A DNA stretch of 64,000 nucleotides from Kineothrix alysoides (GTDB lineage Bacteria > Bacillota > Clostridia > Lachnospirales > Lachnospiraceae): the NCBI RefSeq assembly GCF_000732725.1, contig NZ_JPNB01000002.1, positions 1-64,000 of the forward strand, in the 5' to 3' direction. The position numbers and the translations under genes were made by a program. Positions 18,158 to 28,643 of the stretch are shown here, piece after piece; positions within the stretch are counted from its first letter, which is position 1, and every line of letters starts with the position of its first letter. The notes under the pieces were generated by a model, which saw nothing but the letters and a program-made list of their open reading frames with translations, made no database searches and was not told the DNA's origin.

Positions 18158-18883
18158 ATGAACAATTATAAATCTTCTGCCGAATTGAAGGCCATGGCAA
18201 AAGAGCAGCTATTTGGAAAATATACCACTGCGGTGGGGGCGTTTGTGACCGTATCAGCGATTTCTTTGGTTATGTCAACCATTCCTGTTTTCATGATACC
18301 ACAAGGCTCTATCGTTTATACTGTGATTTACTACTTGGTTTCTTTCATCATCAGCTTATTTATAGGGCTATTCGCCTCAGGTCAGGCTTTCTTTTATTTG
18401 AAGGTCGCATGTGGACAGCAGGTTTCCGTAGGAGACGTTTTTTTCGGTTTTCGCCTGCATCCCGACAAAGCCATACTCATCCAGTTCCTGCTTAGCCTTG
18501 CTTCCTACTTATGCACAGCGCCGGCAGCAATCTTTCAGTATCTTTATTTAAACGGCAACAGCGCTGTCATGGTGCTTCTCATGTCCGTTTCATTGATTGC
18601 CGGATGCGTTATCTTAATCTTCGTAAGCTTGTTGCTTTCCCAGGCATTTTATTTGCTTCAGGATTTCCCCGATTATTCGGCGAAAGAGCTTCTGAAGATG
18701 AGCTGCCATATGATGAAGGGGCATAAGGGGCGTCTGTTTTACATAGAGCTGAGCTTTCTTCCTCTGCTTTTGCTCGGACTGTTTTCCTGCTGTATCGCAT
18801 ATCTGTGGATTATTCCGTATATGAATGCCACCTTAGCCAACTTCTATATGGATTTGGTCAAAAACCAACCGAAGGAACAATAA
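18158..18883 (+). CDS. DUF975-family integral membrane protein
   Basis: 241 residues with six hydrophobic segments. The N-terminus SSAELKAMAKEQLFGKY and the segment near residue 185, ELLKMSCHMMKGHKGRLFYIELSF (read in parts), are recognisable DUF975 features: a short ELLKxS helix before the KGHK loop. The product probably sits in the cytoplasmic membrane; the role is unknown. It follows the previous gene at 51 bp on the same strand. Confidence 0.85.
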   Translation: MNNYKSSAELKAMAKEQLFGKYTTAVGAFVTVSAISLVMSTIPVFMIPQGSIVYTVIYYLVSFIISLFIGLFASGQAFFYLKVACGQQVSVGDVFFGFRLHPDKAILIQFLLSLASYLCTAPAAIFQYLYLNGNSAVMVLLMSVSLIAGCVILIFVSLLLSQAFYLLQDFPDYSAKELLKMSCHMMKGHKGRLFYIELSFLPLLLLGLFSCCIAYLWIIPYMNATLANFYMDLVKNQPKEQ

Positions 18884-18981
18884 TCACCAGCATAAAAAGC
18901 CTTTATCATACTACGAAAATTGAGGCATTTTCCGGTTTATCATAGTATGTCTGAAAGCTCCTGCAAAACTCATTACAACAT

Positions 18982-19009
18982 TTCATACAACATATATATG
19001 TTGTATGAA
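18982..19009. promoter_or_regulatory. 28-bp perfect palindrome upstream of the chemoreceptor promoter
   Basis: The arm TTCATACAACATAT is followed directly by its reverse complement, so the palindrome is perfect. It ends about 8 bp before TTGCTT (19017-19022), which with TATAAT about 18 bp further on forms a plausible promoter for the chemoreceptor. It may be an operator, or an AT-rich terminator of the preceding gene. Confidence 0.6.
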
Positions 19010-19094
19010 TTTTATTTTGCTTTTTTCCGAGTTCTTGTTTTATAATATATAGTAACTCATTTAACAAAAGATGAAAATAAAGGAGGACACTATT

Positions 19095-21089
19095 ATGAAA
19101 AGTTTAAAGTTAAAAATGCTTCTGGTTCTGCTCCCTATTATCCTATTGTCATTAGCAGTAATTTCCGGAATCGGTTATTTTTTCGCCAGGCAAGTGATTC
19201 TGAAAAATGTGGACGAGATTTTATTGGAAACTGCCCATTCCAGTGCCAATAAAATAGAAGGCTGGTTGAATGTACAATTACAGGTAGTCAACAGTAATAA
19301 GACTACTCTGGAGGAAGCCGCTTTGTCTTCTGCAGATGAACTATCCTATCTGTCTGCGGTTTTAAAAAGCAATCCCAACTTCTCTGATATTTATATCGGC
19401 ACGAAGGACGGTGTAATGATTGACGGTTCCGGCTGGACACCCCCGGCAGATTATGATCCCAGACAACGTGATTGGTATACGCTTGGGAATGCTGCCCAAA
19501 CGGCTACCTTCACCGATCCCTATGTCGACATGATAACGAATAAACTGGTGGTATCCAGTTGTGTGCTCCTCAATGATACGTCCGGAAACTTTCGTGGTGT
19601 CCTGGCTTGTGATATCAGCTTAGAAAATATCACAGAGTTTATAAAGCAAATCTCCTATGGTGAAACAGGATTTGCTTATTTGGTCAACAATAAGGACGGT
19701 ACTATTCTTGCGCATCAAGATGACAGTATTATCAATAAAAAGCTAAGTGAATTGGAAGGCAGCGGCCTGAATGAGCTTCAGACCAATATCGCGAGCGGCG
19801 AATCAGCATCCTCTGTCTATACTATAAATGGCAAGAAAATAATTGCATATTTCGCCCCAATACCCGGTACCAGCTGGTCTGTGGTAACTGCCGTGAATGA
19901 ACAAGAAACTTTAAAAAGCCTCAATCAGTTATTAATCAATATCCTGATTACTTTTGTTTTCGCCCTTGTTCTGATTGGATTTGCGATTGAACGAGCAACG
20001 CATCAGATTGTTAAACCGATTCATTCCCTTGATTCATCTATCCGCATCATTGCCGGAGGCGATTTCACTCAGGAAATAACGAAAAGCAACCTTCTTAGGA
20101 AAGATGAAATAGGAATTATATCTGTTGGTATCCAACAAATGCAGGAAGCCCTGCGAAATCTGATCAATCAGGTTAAGACAGAATCCAGATATATAGAAGA
20201 TGATGTGGATCAGGTAGTAGGAAATGTCGATATTCTTTACGACAATATAGGGGATGTTTCTGCCACCACCGAAGAATTATCTGCCGGTATGGAAGAGACT
20301 GCAGCTTCTTCTGAAGAAATGTCTGCGACTGCTCAGGAGATCGAGCATACTGCTCAGCAGATAGCGGCACGGTCTCAAGAGGGTGCGACCGAGGCAGAAG
20401 AGATTAACCGGAGAGCGAACCAGACCAAAGAAAACGTCATCGCTTCCACACTGAAGGCAAAAGAGGCACTGTCTACTACCCAGCAAAATTTAAAAGATGC
20501 CCTAAATGCTACTAAGGTTGTTAAGGAAATAGATATACTTTCCGATTCCATTATGCAGATTACTGCGCAGACGAACCTTCTTGCGTTGAACGCCTCCATA
20601 GAAGCAGCCAGAGCGGGCGAGGCCGGAAAAGGATTTTCAGTTGTTGCAGAAGAAATCAGAGTTCTGGCAGAACAGTCTAAAAATGCTGTTCTAAAGATTC
20701 AGGAAACTACTTCCAGAGTAACAGGCTCTGTCGACCGCCTGTCCGGATGTGCGCAGGACGTGCTCTCCTATATTTCTACGGACGTTGTCAATGATTACGC
20801 CGTATTGCTGGAGGTTGCCGAGCATTACAGTAAGGATGCGAAATACGTGGATGAATTGGTATCAGAGTTTTACTCCAGCTCCAGTGTGCTGCTATCCGCT
20901 ATTCAAAACATCATAAGCGCAATCGGCGAAGTTGCAACTGCTGCGAATGAAGGCGCCGAAGGAACTACGGACATTGCGCTCAGGATTTCCGATACTACCC
21001 AAAAGGCAAGTGAAGTACAGGAAATCGTGGCAAAAACAAAAAAGAGTACTTACCGTTTAGCAGAAGAAATTGCGAAGTTCCGGGTATAA
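19095..21089 (+). CDS. Methyl-accepting chemotaxis protein, dCache type
   Basis: About 664 residues. Membrane segment 1 lies at about 9-31 and segment 2 at about 277-298. Between them is a dCache-like sensor with the [12 protein letters not shown] and TDPYVD motifs seen in amino-acid-type sensors. A HAMP domain follows, then the signalling hairpin with [18 protein letters not shown] at its tip. The start at 19095 has GGAGG eight bases upstream; the ATG at 19071 has none. It is monocistronic, with an upstream palindrome and a downstream terminator. The ligand is unknown. No chemotaxis kinase genes are in the window. Confidence 0.92.
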   Translation: MKSLKLKMLLVLLPIILLSLAVISGIGYFFARQVILKNVDEILLETAHSSANKIEGWLNVQLQVVNSNKTTLEEAALSSADELSYLSAVLKSNPNFSDIYIGTKDGVMIDGSGWTPPADYDPRQRDWYTLGNAAQTATFTDPYVDMITNKLVVSSCVLLNDTSGNFRGVLACDISLENITEFIKQISYGETGFAYLVNNKDGTILAHQDDSIINKKLSELEGSGLNELQTNIASGESASSVYTINGKKIIAYFAPIPGTSWSVVTAVNEQETLKSLNQLLINILITFVFALVLIGFAIERATHQIVKPIHSLDSSIRIIAGGDFTQEITKSNLLRKDEIGIISVGIQQMQEALRNLINQVKTESRYIEDDVDQVVGNVDILYDNIGDVSATTEELSAGMEETAASSEEMSATAQEIEHTAQQIAARSQEGATEAEEINRRANQTKENVIASTLKAKEALSTTQQNLKDALNATKVVKEIDILSDSIMQITAQTNLLALNASIEAARAGEAGKGFSVVAEEIRVLAEQSKNAVLKIQETTSRVTGSVDRLSGCAQDVLSYISTDVVNDYAVLLEVAEHYSKDAKYVDELVSEFYSSSSVLLSAIQNIISAIGEVATAANEGAEGTTDIALRISDTTQKASEVQEIVAKTKKSTYRLAEEIAKFRV

Positions 21090-21107
21090 TACACGAGCAT
21101 TAAATCA

Positions 21108-21180
21108 AGAGGTCAGTAAGTGATTGCTTCACTTGCTGACCTCTCATAAGTTAATGGCGGACTCTTAGGAGTCCATTTTT
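21108..21180 (+). terminator. Double hairpin terminator after the chemoreceptor gene
   Basis: AGAGGTCAG...CTGACCTCT (21108-21144) is followed by GGACTC-TTAG-GAGTCC (21159-21174) and then ATTTTTATT. The second hairpin with its T-tract is the likely stop for plus-strand transcription. The region faces the prfB 3' end. Confidence 0.8.
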
Positions 21181-22304
21181 ATTGTTCTTTATTTTTCTTT
21201 CCTGTGCTTATCCATTTCAGATATGCGTTGATGAAAGGGTCCAGAGCACCGTCTAACACGCCGTCCGCATTGCCGGATTCTTCTTCCGTCCTATGATCCT
21301 TTACCATCGTATAAGGCTGCAGTACGTAAGAGCGTATCTGATTCCCCCAGCCGATTTCTTTTACCTCGCCGCGAATGCCTGAAAGTTTCTCTGCATTTTC
21401 TTCCTGCCTCAACATATACAGTTTCGCCTTCAGCATCTGCATCGCTTTATCCTTGTTCTGGAATTGAGAGCGTTCATTTTGACACTGTACCACAATTCCG
21501 CTGGGAAGATGCGTGATGCGGATTGCCGATGAGGTCTTATTGATATGCTGTCCGCCTGCTCCGCTGCTTCGATAGGTGTCAATACGAAGGTCGTCGTCAT
21601 TGATTTCTATATCCAAATCGTCTTCGATATCGGGCATTACATCCAGCGATACGAAGGAGGTCTGCCTCTTTCCCTGCGCATTGAAGGGGGAGATTCTCAC
21701 CAAGCGGTGAACACCCTTCTCCGATTTCAAATAGCCATAAGCGTTCTCTCCGCTTACCTGAAAGGTTACAGATTTGATTCCAGCCTCATCACCATCCAGA
21801 TAATCCAATACGTCGATAGCGAACCCTCTCCGCTCTGCCCATCTGGTATACATGCGGTAGAGCATACCGCACCAATCGCAGCTCTCCGTTCCGCCTGCGC
21901 CCGCATTCAGCTTTAAAATAGCGTTGTATTTGTCATATTCGCCGGACAGAAGGGTATCGATGCGGATTCTTTCGAAGGTATCTATAAAAGTATCCAGCTC
22001 ACCGCGAATCTCCGCTGCCATCTCCGGGTCCTCTTCCTCATAGCCCATCTCGATCAGTGCCTCGATATCTTCGTACTGGTTCTTCAATCCGTTTATCGTA
22101 TCCACTACGTCCTTTAAGCCTTTCAGCTCTTTCATCTTGCGGTTGGAAATATCGGGCTCATCCCAAAATCCCGGAGCCTCCATTTCCCTTTCCAGTTCTT
22201 CGATTCTCCTTTGCTTATTATCTAAGTCAAAGTGAATCCCTCACTTCCGCAAGCGGACTTTCATATGTCTGCAATTCTAATTTCATCTGATCTAATTCTA
22301 CCAC
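21179..22304 (-). CDS. prfB: Peptide chain release factor 2 (programmed +1 frameshift)
   Basis: Recognises UGA and UAA and releases the peptide. The main frame 22228-21179 holds SPFNAQG (codon recognition) and the catalytic GGQ in SSGAGGQHINK. The 5' part is in another frame: from GTG at 22304 (or ATG at 22286) it reads VVELDQMKLELQTYESPLAE and on to DSL, then stops at TGA (22229-22227). The site AGGGATTCACTTTGAC has the internal GAGGGA and CTTTGAC of the known RF2 autoregulatory shift, continuing as DLDNKQRR. Total about 374 residues. It lies downstream of secA, as in many Firmicutes. Confidence 0.95.
22226..22242 (-). promoter_or_regulatory. RF2 autoregulatory frameshift site
   Basis: Minus strand GAGGGATTCACTTTGAC: a Shine-Dalgarno-like GAGGGA a few bases ahead of the slippery CTT-TGA-C. 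Low RF2 lets the ribosome slip +1 at CTT and finish the protein. Confidence 0.93.
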
Positions 22305-22355
22305 TTAACGTTCACCACGCTTTCCTTCATTTCTATCTTTTTTTCAAACAGGTAT

Positions 22356-24920
22356 TTACTTGCGCCCGCAACACTGCTTATATTTCTTACCGCTTCCGCA
22401 AGGGCAGGGATCATTTGGGTATACCTTTGCTGTCTCACGCTTTACCGGGCCCTTCTGCAAGGTATCGTCTTTATTCGTTCCTGTTACTTTCGCAACCTGT
22501 TCTCTCTCTACCTTCTGCTCGATTCTTACATGGAACAGCAGACGAACCGTTTCTTCCTTAATATTCTGTGCCATCTCATCGAACATCTCGTAACCGTTAA
22601 GCTTGTATTCCACAAGAGGATCTCTCTGCGCGTAAGCCTGCAAGCCTACGCCCTGGCGGAGCTGTTCCATATCATCAATATGATCCATCCATTTTCTATC
22701 GATTACCTTCAGTAAAATTACGCGTTCAATTTCACGCATCGCTTCGGGATTGGGAAATTCCGTCTCCTTGCTTTCATATAATTTTACCGCTTCTTCCTTA
22801 AGCTGCTGTTTTAAACTGTTCTTCTTCGGCTTTAATACCCTTCCCGTATTGACAGGACGGAGAGGTATCGTAGGCAAAAGCAAGGCATTTAATTCTGCAA
22901 AATTCCAATCATCAATGTCCGCGTCATCACTGATACTGATATCTACGGCATTTTCAGCGATATCGGTAATCATCTTGAAGATAGCATCGCGCATGCTCTG
23001 TCCGCTTAGCACCTGATGTCTCTCTTCGTATATGATCTCTCTCTGCTCGTTCATAACCTGATCGTATTCCAACAGGTTCTTTCTGATACCGAAGTTGTTG
23101 TTCTCTATTTTCTTCTGTGCGGATTCTATCGCTTTTGTCAATGACTTATGCTCAATTTCCTGATTCTCGGGAATGCCGAGAGCATTGAACATGCTGATCA
23201 GTCTCTCGGAGCCAAACAACCGCATTAACTCATCTTCCAGCGAAATGTAGAACTTAGATTCGCCCGGGTCTCCCTGACGGCCGGAACGACCGCGAAGCTG
23301 ATTATCGATACGTCTCGATTCATGACGCTCCGTACCTACGATCTTAAGACCGCCTGCTGCTCTCGCTTCATCATCCAGTTTAATATCCGTACCACGTCCT
23401 GCCATGTTGGTGGCAATGGTAACCGCTCCGTGCATACCTGCATCCGCAACGATTTCCGCTTCCAGCTCATGGAACTTGGCATTCAGCACCTTATGGGTAA
23501 TTCCGCGCTTGGTCAGCATCTTGCTTAGTTCTTCCGAAGCTTCGATAGTAATTGTGCCGACCAATACCGGCTGTCCCTTCTCATGAGCCGCTGCCACCGC
23601 TTCTACGATGGCGTGCAGCTTCTCTTTTCTCGTCTTATATACGGCATCCTGCAAATCCAGCCTGATTACCGGCTGGTTCGTCGGAATCTCGATAACGTCC
23701 ATTCCGTAAATATCGCGGAATTCCTTTTCCTCTGTCAGAGCAGTACCGGTCATACCTGCTTTCTTCTCGAACTTATTAAAGAAGTTCTGGAAGGTTATGG
23801 TAGCAAGAGTCTTGCTTTCTCTCTTGACCTTTACATGCTCTTTCGCCTCAATGGCCTGATGCAGACCGTCAGAATAACGTCTTCCTGCCATAATACGTCC
23901 GGTAAACTCATCTACAATCAAAACCTGATCGTCCTTTACCACATAATCCTGATCTCTGAACATAAGGTTATGCGCTCTCAGGGCGAGGTTAATATTATGC
24001 TGAATCTCCAGATTGTCCGGATCCGCAAGATTTTCTATCTGGAAAAAGCGTTCTACCTTGGCAACACCTTCTGCTGTCAGGTTAACGATCTTGTCCTTCT
24101 CATTAACGATGAAATCTCCGGTCTCTTCTCTCTCTATGCCCATAATGGCATCCATCTTCGTAAGGTCCGCCATATCCTCACCGCGGGTAAGCTGTCTCGC
24201 GAGGACATCGCATGCTTCATACAGCTTGGTGGACTTGCCGCTCTGACCGGAAATAATGAGGGGTGTTCTCGCTTCATCGACGAGAACGGAGTCCACCTCA
24301 TCGATAATCGCATAATGCAGATCGCGAAGTACAAGCTGTTCTTTATATATAACCATGTTATCTCTTAAGTAATCAAAGCCGAGCTCGTTGTTCGTCACAT
24401 ACGTGATATCGCAATTATAAGCTTCCCTGCGTTCTTCGGGCTTCATATCATTCAAGACCACGCCGACCTTAAGTCCCAAAAATTCGTGTACCTGTCCCAT
24501 CCACTCGGCATCACGCTTCGCCAGATAATCGTTGACGGTTACCACATGTACACCTTTTCCTGCCAAAGCTTCCAAATAAGCGGGCAGAGTGGAAACCAAG
24601 GTCTTACCTTCACCGGTCTTCATCTCGGCAATACGTCCCTGGTGCAAAATCATACCGCCGATAAGCTGCACGCGGTAATGCTCCATATTAAGTACTCTCT
24701 TCGCTGCTTCTCTGACAGTGGCAAAAGCTTCCGGCAGAAGGTCGTCCAACGTCTCTCCGTCTTGTAAACGCTTTTTGTACTCTTTTGTCTTTTCTCTCAG
24801 TTGCTCATCAGACAGCTCTTTCATGGAGGGTCTTAAGCTCTCGATATTATCCGCGATGCCTTCTATTCTCTTTAATTCCCTCTCACTGTGAGTTCCAAAA
24901 ACCTTATTAACAATATTCAT
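22356..24920 (-). CDS. secA: Preprotein translocase ATPase SecA
   Basis: Motor that drives unfolded preproteins through SecYEG. About 854 residues, starting MNIVNKVFG after GGGAG with seven-base spacing. It has Walker [10 protein letters not shown], the [23 protein letters not shown] segment, the [16 protein letters not shown] block, the [10 protein letters not shown] helicase motif and a C-terminal zinc motif [13 protein letters not shown] that binds SecB or ribosomes. It is complete, with no odd features. prfB follows 52 bp downstream. Confidence 0.97.
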   Translation of the reverse strand: MNIVNKVFGTHSERELKRIEGIADNIESLRPSMKELSDEQLREKTKEYKKRLQDGETLDDLLPEAFATVREAAKRVLNMEHYRVQLIGGMILHQGRIAEMKTGEGKTLVSTLPAYLEALAGKGVHVVTVNDYLAKRDAEWMGQVHEFLGLKVGVVLNDMKPEERREAYNCDITYVTNNELGFDYLRDNMVIYKEQLVLRDLHYAIIDEVDSVLVDEARTPLIISGQSGKSTKLYEACDVLARQLTRGEDMADLTKMDAIMGIEREETGDFIVNEKDKIVNLTAEGVAKVERFFQIENLADPDNLEIQHNINLALRAHNLMFRDQDYVVKDDQVLIVDEFTGRIMAGRRYSDGLHQAIEAKEHVKVKRESKTLATITFQNFFNKFEKKAGMTGTALTEEKEFRDIYGMDVIEIPTNQPVIRLDLQDAVYKTRKEKLHAIVEAVAAAHEKGQPVLVGTITIEASEELSKMLTKRGITHKVLNAKFHELEAEIVADAGMHGAVTIATNMAGRGTDIKLDDEARAAGGLKIVGTERHESRRIDNQLRGRSGRQGDPGESKFYISLEDELMRLFGSERLISMFNALGIPENQEIEHKSLTKAIESAQKKIENNNFGIRKNLLEYDQVMNEQREIIYEERHQVLSGQSMRDAIFKMITDIAENAVDISISDDADIDDWNFAELNALLLPTIPLRPVNTGRVLKPKKNSLKQQLKEEAVKLYESKETEFPNPEAMREIERVILLKVIDRKWMDHIDDMEQLRQGVGLQAYAQRDPLVEYKLNGYEMFDEMAQNIKEETVRLLFHVRIEQKVEREQVAKVTGTNKDDTLQKGPVKRETAKVYPNDPCPCGSGKKYKQCCGRK

Positions 24921-25059
24921 AGTCAAACTCCCATACCATCCGGCACTCAAAACAGGGTACCTTAATATTTATTACAAAAAAATCCACTGTTTATTGTAAC
25001 AGATTTAAAACTCATATTCAACTATTGTATCTGTTAATAGTTTATAAACTTTTTATTAC

Positions 25060-25192
25060 GTTACTGTTCACTCCGTTCACAGTAACTCATGATTTCTGCA
25101 TTTAAATTCGCTTCGCGAAGCAGAAATCATCTCTCGAATCACGTTCTTACGCAGCTTAACAGCAAGTGTTAAGCTGCTGTGTGAACAGTAAC
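25060..25192. mobile_element. MITE-like element, copy 2 (133 bp)
   Basis: Same 12-bp ends GTTACTGTTCAC/GTGAACAGTAAC as copy 1. The 8-bp direct repeat TTTATTAC flanks both sides (25052-25059 and 25193-25200). Three hairpins: GTTACTGT/ACAGTAAC at the left, ATGATTTCTGC/GCAGAAATCAT in the centre (25089-25130) and GCTTAACA/TGTTAAGC at the right. It is 16 bp shorter than copy 1, which has an insertion in the central hairpin. It sits at the stop codon of the GH18 gene and fills the 24921-25196 gap together with AT-rich secA leader DNA. Confidence 0.88.
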
Positions 25193-25196
25193 TTTA

Positions 25197-26204
25197 TTAC
25201 TTATCCAGTTGTTTACGTAAAAACTGTGTCAGGCTGTAGGTTTTATCCAGGCTGTATTCCCAGTACATCATCCCGTACATATTCTTTTCTTTCACGTATT
25301 CTGCTTTGTATTGTAATGCTCGTTCGTCTTCATAGGACACGAACTGGTCGCCGTTATACAAATAGACAGCTTTGGCCTCATCATCCCACAATTTTTTATA
25401 ATTTTTCTTTCCGGTTTCCAGATATTCCACTATGATGTCATAGGTATGAGTCTGACCGCCTTTCTTTGCCGGGCTCCCGGGCTTCGAATTCTGAACACCT
25501 TTCCACTCGCGGCTGTAGAAGGCGGCTCCCATTACCAGCTTTTCAAAGGGTACGCCGGCAGATGCAAAAAGCCGGACTGCTGCGTCGCTGCTGGCTCCTT
25601 CTCCTGCGCCGGAATATAAGCCTGCATGGTGTCCAGTCACGCTGTCCCACTCGCCGTACAAATCATAGGTCATAAGCTGCACATAATCCAAAATGCCGGC
25701 AACTTCCTTCATCTGTGTATGTTCCACATAAGAACTCAGCGCTCCTGCGGCAATAGAAAGCAGCTTATATTCTCCAAAAGTATCCAGTCTGCTTCTCAGT
25801 GCTTTAAGCAGCAGGGTGAAGTTCCCCTTATCCTCAGGAATCGCCCGAATCCCCGCTTTATCAGAGCAAGGGTACTCCCAATCGATATCGATTCCGTCAA
25901 AGCCGTATTCCTCTATAAGACGTGCCGCTGATTCGGCAAATTTCGTCCGCCCTTCTTCCGTTTCCGCTGCCTGGGAAAATCCATCTGCCGCCCAACCGCC
26001 TACGGACAATACGATCTTAAGCTTCGGATTTATTTCCTTTAACCTTGCAATATCTCTCTTTCCATTCTTTTCCTTCCAATAAATCTCTCCTTTCCCGATT
26101 AAGCCAAAGGCTATGTTTACTCCATCCAGCGCTCTGACATCCTCGGCTTTCATGTCTCCCAGGCTATCGGTAAAGCAATATCCGATTAATTTTTTAAATT
26201 TCAT
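25197..26204 (-). CDS. Glycoside hydrolase family 18 protein
   Basis: 335 residues forming one GH18 barrel. LSVGGW marks strand 3 and FDGIDIDWEYP carries the DxxDxDxE catalytic motif with the acid glutamate. The YDLYGEWD strand and the C-terminal MYWEYSLD segment also fit. There is no signal peptide (MKFKKLIGYCFTDSLG), so it acts in the cytoplasm, perhaps on imported N-acetylglucosamine oligomers or wall fragments. AGGAG lies before the ATG at 26204. The last bases, TAAA and the stop, lie in the MITE duplication. Confidence 0.9.
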   Translation of the reverse strand: MKFKKLIGYCFTDSLGDMKAEDVRALDGVNIAFGLIGKGEIYWKEKNGKRDIARLKEINPKLKIVLSVGGWAADGFSQAAETEEGRTKFAESAARLIEEYGFDGIDIDWEYPCSDKAGIRAIPEDKGNFTLLLKALRSRLDTFGEYKLLSIAAGALSSYVEHTQMKEVAGILDYVQLMTYDLYGEWDSVTGHHAGLYSGAGEGASSDAAVRLFASAGVPFEKLVMGAAFYSREWKGVQNSKPGSPAKKGGQTHTYDIIVEYLETGKKNYKKLWDDEAKAVYLYNGDQFVSYEDERALQYKAEYVKEKNMYGMMYWEYSLDKTYSLTQFLRKQLDK

Positions 26205-26404
26205 TTTGCTCCTATCTGCCCGCTTTGGGGGGCGTACAAATCAAGAAGGTTAAAAGTGCATTTTTTTCAACCTTTCTCCTCTGATTTCCAATATTTATTT
26301 GAGTGGCTGTGAATCTCTCCACATCTCCCTATTTATATATATCTATATTTCAAAAGTCAATGTATTATCTTGGCACTTTTTGTGTTTCTTCCTGATTACG
26401 TGCC

Positions 26405-26433
26405 TTGACCTTAAACATAAGAAGTGTTATTAT
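26405..26433 (+). promoter_or_regulatory. Promoter of ptb-buk
   Basis: TTGACC (26405-26410), 17 bp, TATTAT (26428-26433), about 50 bp before the ptb start. The rest of the 26205-26485 gap is AT-rich, with a weak AAGGTT/AACCTT hairpin near 26250-26275. Confidence 0.7.
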
Positions 26434-26485
26434 TTTAACGATTAGATATGTCCTATCGATAAATTAAAATATGAGGTGTGAACAA

Positions 26486-27397
26486 ATGAGTAAAACGTTT
26501 GATGAGTTAATCTCCAAAGTAACTGAAATTCCCATGAAAAAGGTTTCTGTTGCAGTTGCGCAGGACTCCGCTGTATTAGAAGCGGTAAGGGCTGCGAAAG
26601 ACAGAAAAATTGCGGATGCTATTCTGGTAGGCGATGAAGTCAAAATTAAGGATGTTGCAAAAGCGTCGGGAATCAATATCGATGATTTCGAGCTGGTGCA
26701 TGTGGCAGACGATATTGAAGCTTCCCTGACCGCAGTAAAGCTCGTTCATGACGGCAGCGCCGACATGTATATGAAAGGTTTGATCGACACGAAGAATTTC
26801 TTAAAAAGCGTGCTGGATAAAGAGGTCGGTCTTCGCACCGGCAAGGCTTTATCGCATGTATGTGTATTCGATGTGGAAGGAATCGACCACCTGTTGTTTT
26901 TGACGGACGTGGCGTTCATTCCTTATCCGACCTTGGACGACAAAGTAAGTATCATCAATAATACATTGGAAATTACTAAGGCATGCGGCATAGAGTGCCC
27001 TAAAGTAGCTCCTCTCGCCGCAGTTGAGGTTGTAAATCCTAAAATGCCCGCTACTGTGGAGGCTGCTGAGCTGACTCAGATGAATAAGGACGGCAAAATT
27101 ACCGGCTGTATCGTTGACGGTCCTCTTTCTCTGGATCTGGCCATCGATGCGGAGGCCGCAAAGCATAAGGGTGCCACCGACAGACAGATTCAAGGCGATG
27201 CTGATATTTTGCTTTTCCCCGACATACATGCCGGTAATCTCGTATATAAGGCGATGGTTCATACCGCAAACCTTAAGAACGGCAATATTTTAACGGGTAC
27301 AAAGGCACCGGTTATATTAACCTCCCGTTCCGATTCCATGGAGGTAAAGGTCAACTCACTGGCCCTTGGTGCCGTCGTTGCAGAATTTTTAAAATAG
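26486..27397 (+). CDS. ptb: Phosphate butyryltransferase
   Basis: Converts butyryl-CoA and phosphate to butyryl phosphate and CoA. 303 residues in the phosphotransacetylase fold. Features include the KKVSVAVAQDSAVLEAV start, MKGLIDTKNFLKSVL, the HVCVFDVEG segment and the C-terminal GTKAPVILTSRSDS typical of Ptb rather than Pta. ATG at 26486 lies seven bases after GAGGTG. buk follows at 39 bp, which fixes the assignment as butyrate rather than acetate. Confidence 0.93.
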   Translation: MSKTFDELISKVTEIPMKKVSVAVAQDSAVLEAVRAAKDRKIADAILVGDEVKIKDVAKASGINIDDFELVHVADDIEASLTAVKLVHDGSADMYMKGLIDTKNFLKSVLDKEVGLRTGKALSHVCVFDVEGIDHLLFLTDVAFIPYPTLDDKVSIINNTLEITKACGIECPKVAPLAAVEVVNPKMPATVEAAELTQMNKDGKITGCIVDGPLSLDLAIDAEAAKHKGATDRQIQGDADILLFPDIHAGNLVYKAMVHTANLKNGNILTGTKAPVILTSRSDSMEVKVNSLALGAVVAEFLK

Positions 27398-27436
27398 TAT
27401 CAAAATTAATCGATTATAGAATAAGGAGACTTGGCT

Positions 27437-28504
27437 ATGTCAATAAAAAGCTTAATTATCAATCCCGGCTCTACCTCAACAAAAATCGGCGTGTTCGAAG
27501 ATGAGACCCTGCTTTTCGAGGAAACACTGAGACACACCACTGAGGAAATCTCACAGTATTCTTCTATCGTAGATCAGAAGGATTTCAGGAAAAAGATCAT
27601 TCTCGATTTAATGGAAAAGAAGAATTTCGACATGAAATCGTTAAAAGTCATCGTAGGGCGGGGCGGTATGCTAAAGCCGATTCCCAGCGGTACGTATGCA
27701 GTAACCGACGAGCTGCTGCATGATCTTATGATTGGGAAGCAGGGCGAACACGCTTCCAATCTGGGCGGTATTCTCGCAAGGGAGATTGGCGATTCTCTGA
27801 GCCTTCCCTCTTATATCGTAGACCCCGTAGTGGTGGACGAGCTCATGCCTATCGCCAGATATTCCGGAGTTCCCGAGCTTCCCCGTACCAGCGTATTCCA
27901 TGCGCTGAACCAGAAAGCGGTAGCAAAGCGTTATGCGAAGGAAATAGGAAAATCCTATGATTCCTTGAATCTTATCGTGGTACATATGGGCGGAGGTGTT
28001 TCTGTAGGTGCACATGAGAAAGGGAAAGTAGTCGATATCTTCAACGCTCTGGACGGAGACGGCGCTTTTTCACCGGAAAGAGCCGGTGCAGTACCCTCCG
28101 GCGCGCTCGTTAAAATGTGTTTCTCAGGGCAATATACGGAAAAGGAAGTATATAAAAAGCTGGTCGGCGGCGGCGGTTTCAATGCATATCTTGGCACTAA
28201 CGATATGCGGGATGTTGAGACCAGTGTACAAAAGGGCGACAAGGAAGCCACTTTGGTCCGCGAAGCGTTCCTCCTTCAGGTTGCCAAAGATATAGGTTCT
28301 ATGGCCTGCGTTTTGAACGGTAAGGTAGACCAGATTATTATGACCGGCGGTATCGCATATAACAAAGGGGTAACTGATCGCTTAACGGAAAGAGCAGGCT
28401 TTATCGCTCCCGTTACTATCTATCCCGGTGAAGATGAGCTTCTGGCTCTCGTTCAAGGCGCTCTGCGTGTAATGAACGGAGAAGAAAAAACAATGGAATA
28501 TTAG
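27437..28504 (+). CDS. buk: Butyrate kinase
   Basis: Makes ATP and butyrate from butyryl phosphate, the last step of the kinase route. 355 residues of the ASKHA acetokinase fold: [15 protein letters not shown] at the start, [40 protein letters not shown] and the late MTGGIAYN adenosine loop. GGAG lies eight bases before the ATG at 27437. It is co-transcribed with ptb and followed by a hairpin terminator. A branched-chain acid kinase is the only close alternative. Confidence 0.94.
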   Translation: MSIKSLIINPGSTSTKIGVFEDETLLFEETLRHTTEEISQYSSIVDQKDFRKKIILDLMEKKNFDMKSLKVIVGRGGMLKPIPSGTYAVTDELLHDLMIGKQGEHASNLGGILAREIGDSLSLPSYIVDPVVVDELMPIARYSGVPELPRTSVFHALNQKAVAKRYAKEIGKSYDSLNLIVVHMGGGVSVGAHEKGKVVDIFNALDGDGAFSPERAGAVPSGALVKMCFSGQYTEKEVYKKLVGGGGFNAYLGTNDMRDVETSVQKGDKEATLVREAFLLQVAKDIGSMACVLNGKVDQIIMTGGIAYNKGVTDRLTERAGFIAPVTIYPGEDELLALVQGALRVMNGEEKTMEY

Positions 28505-28515
28505 TTTCTGTAATT

Positions 28516-28594
28516 AATAACAGCAGCACCTGCCAAACTGCTCTCTCAGCTTGATAAGGAGAAGTCGGGGAAGGATGCTGCTGTTATTTTTATC
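28516..28594 (+). terminator. Terminator after buk
   Basis: AATAACAGCAGC (28516-28527) pairs with GCTGCTGTTATT (28577-28588), a 12-bp stem closing a 49-nt loop, followed by TTTAT. The long loop is unusual for a plain terminator. Confidence 0.7.
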
Positions 28595-28643
28595 GATGAA
28601 TATACTACGATTTGACATGCCTTTTCTCTTCTATAAAAGCTTC

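Noticed and set aside
28516-28594. Small structured RNA after buk
   Set aside because: The long-loop hairpin is adequately explained as a terminator; there is no conserved motif that I recognise.
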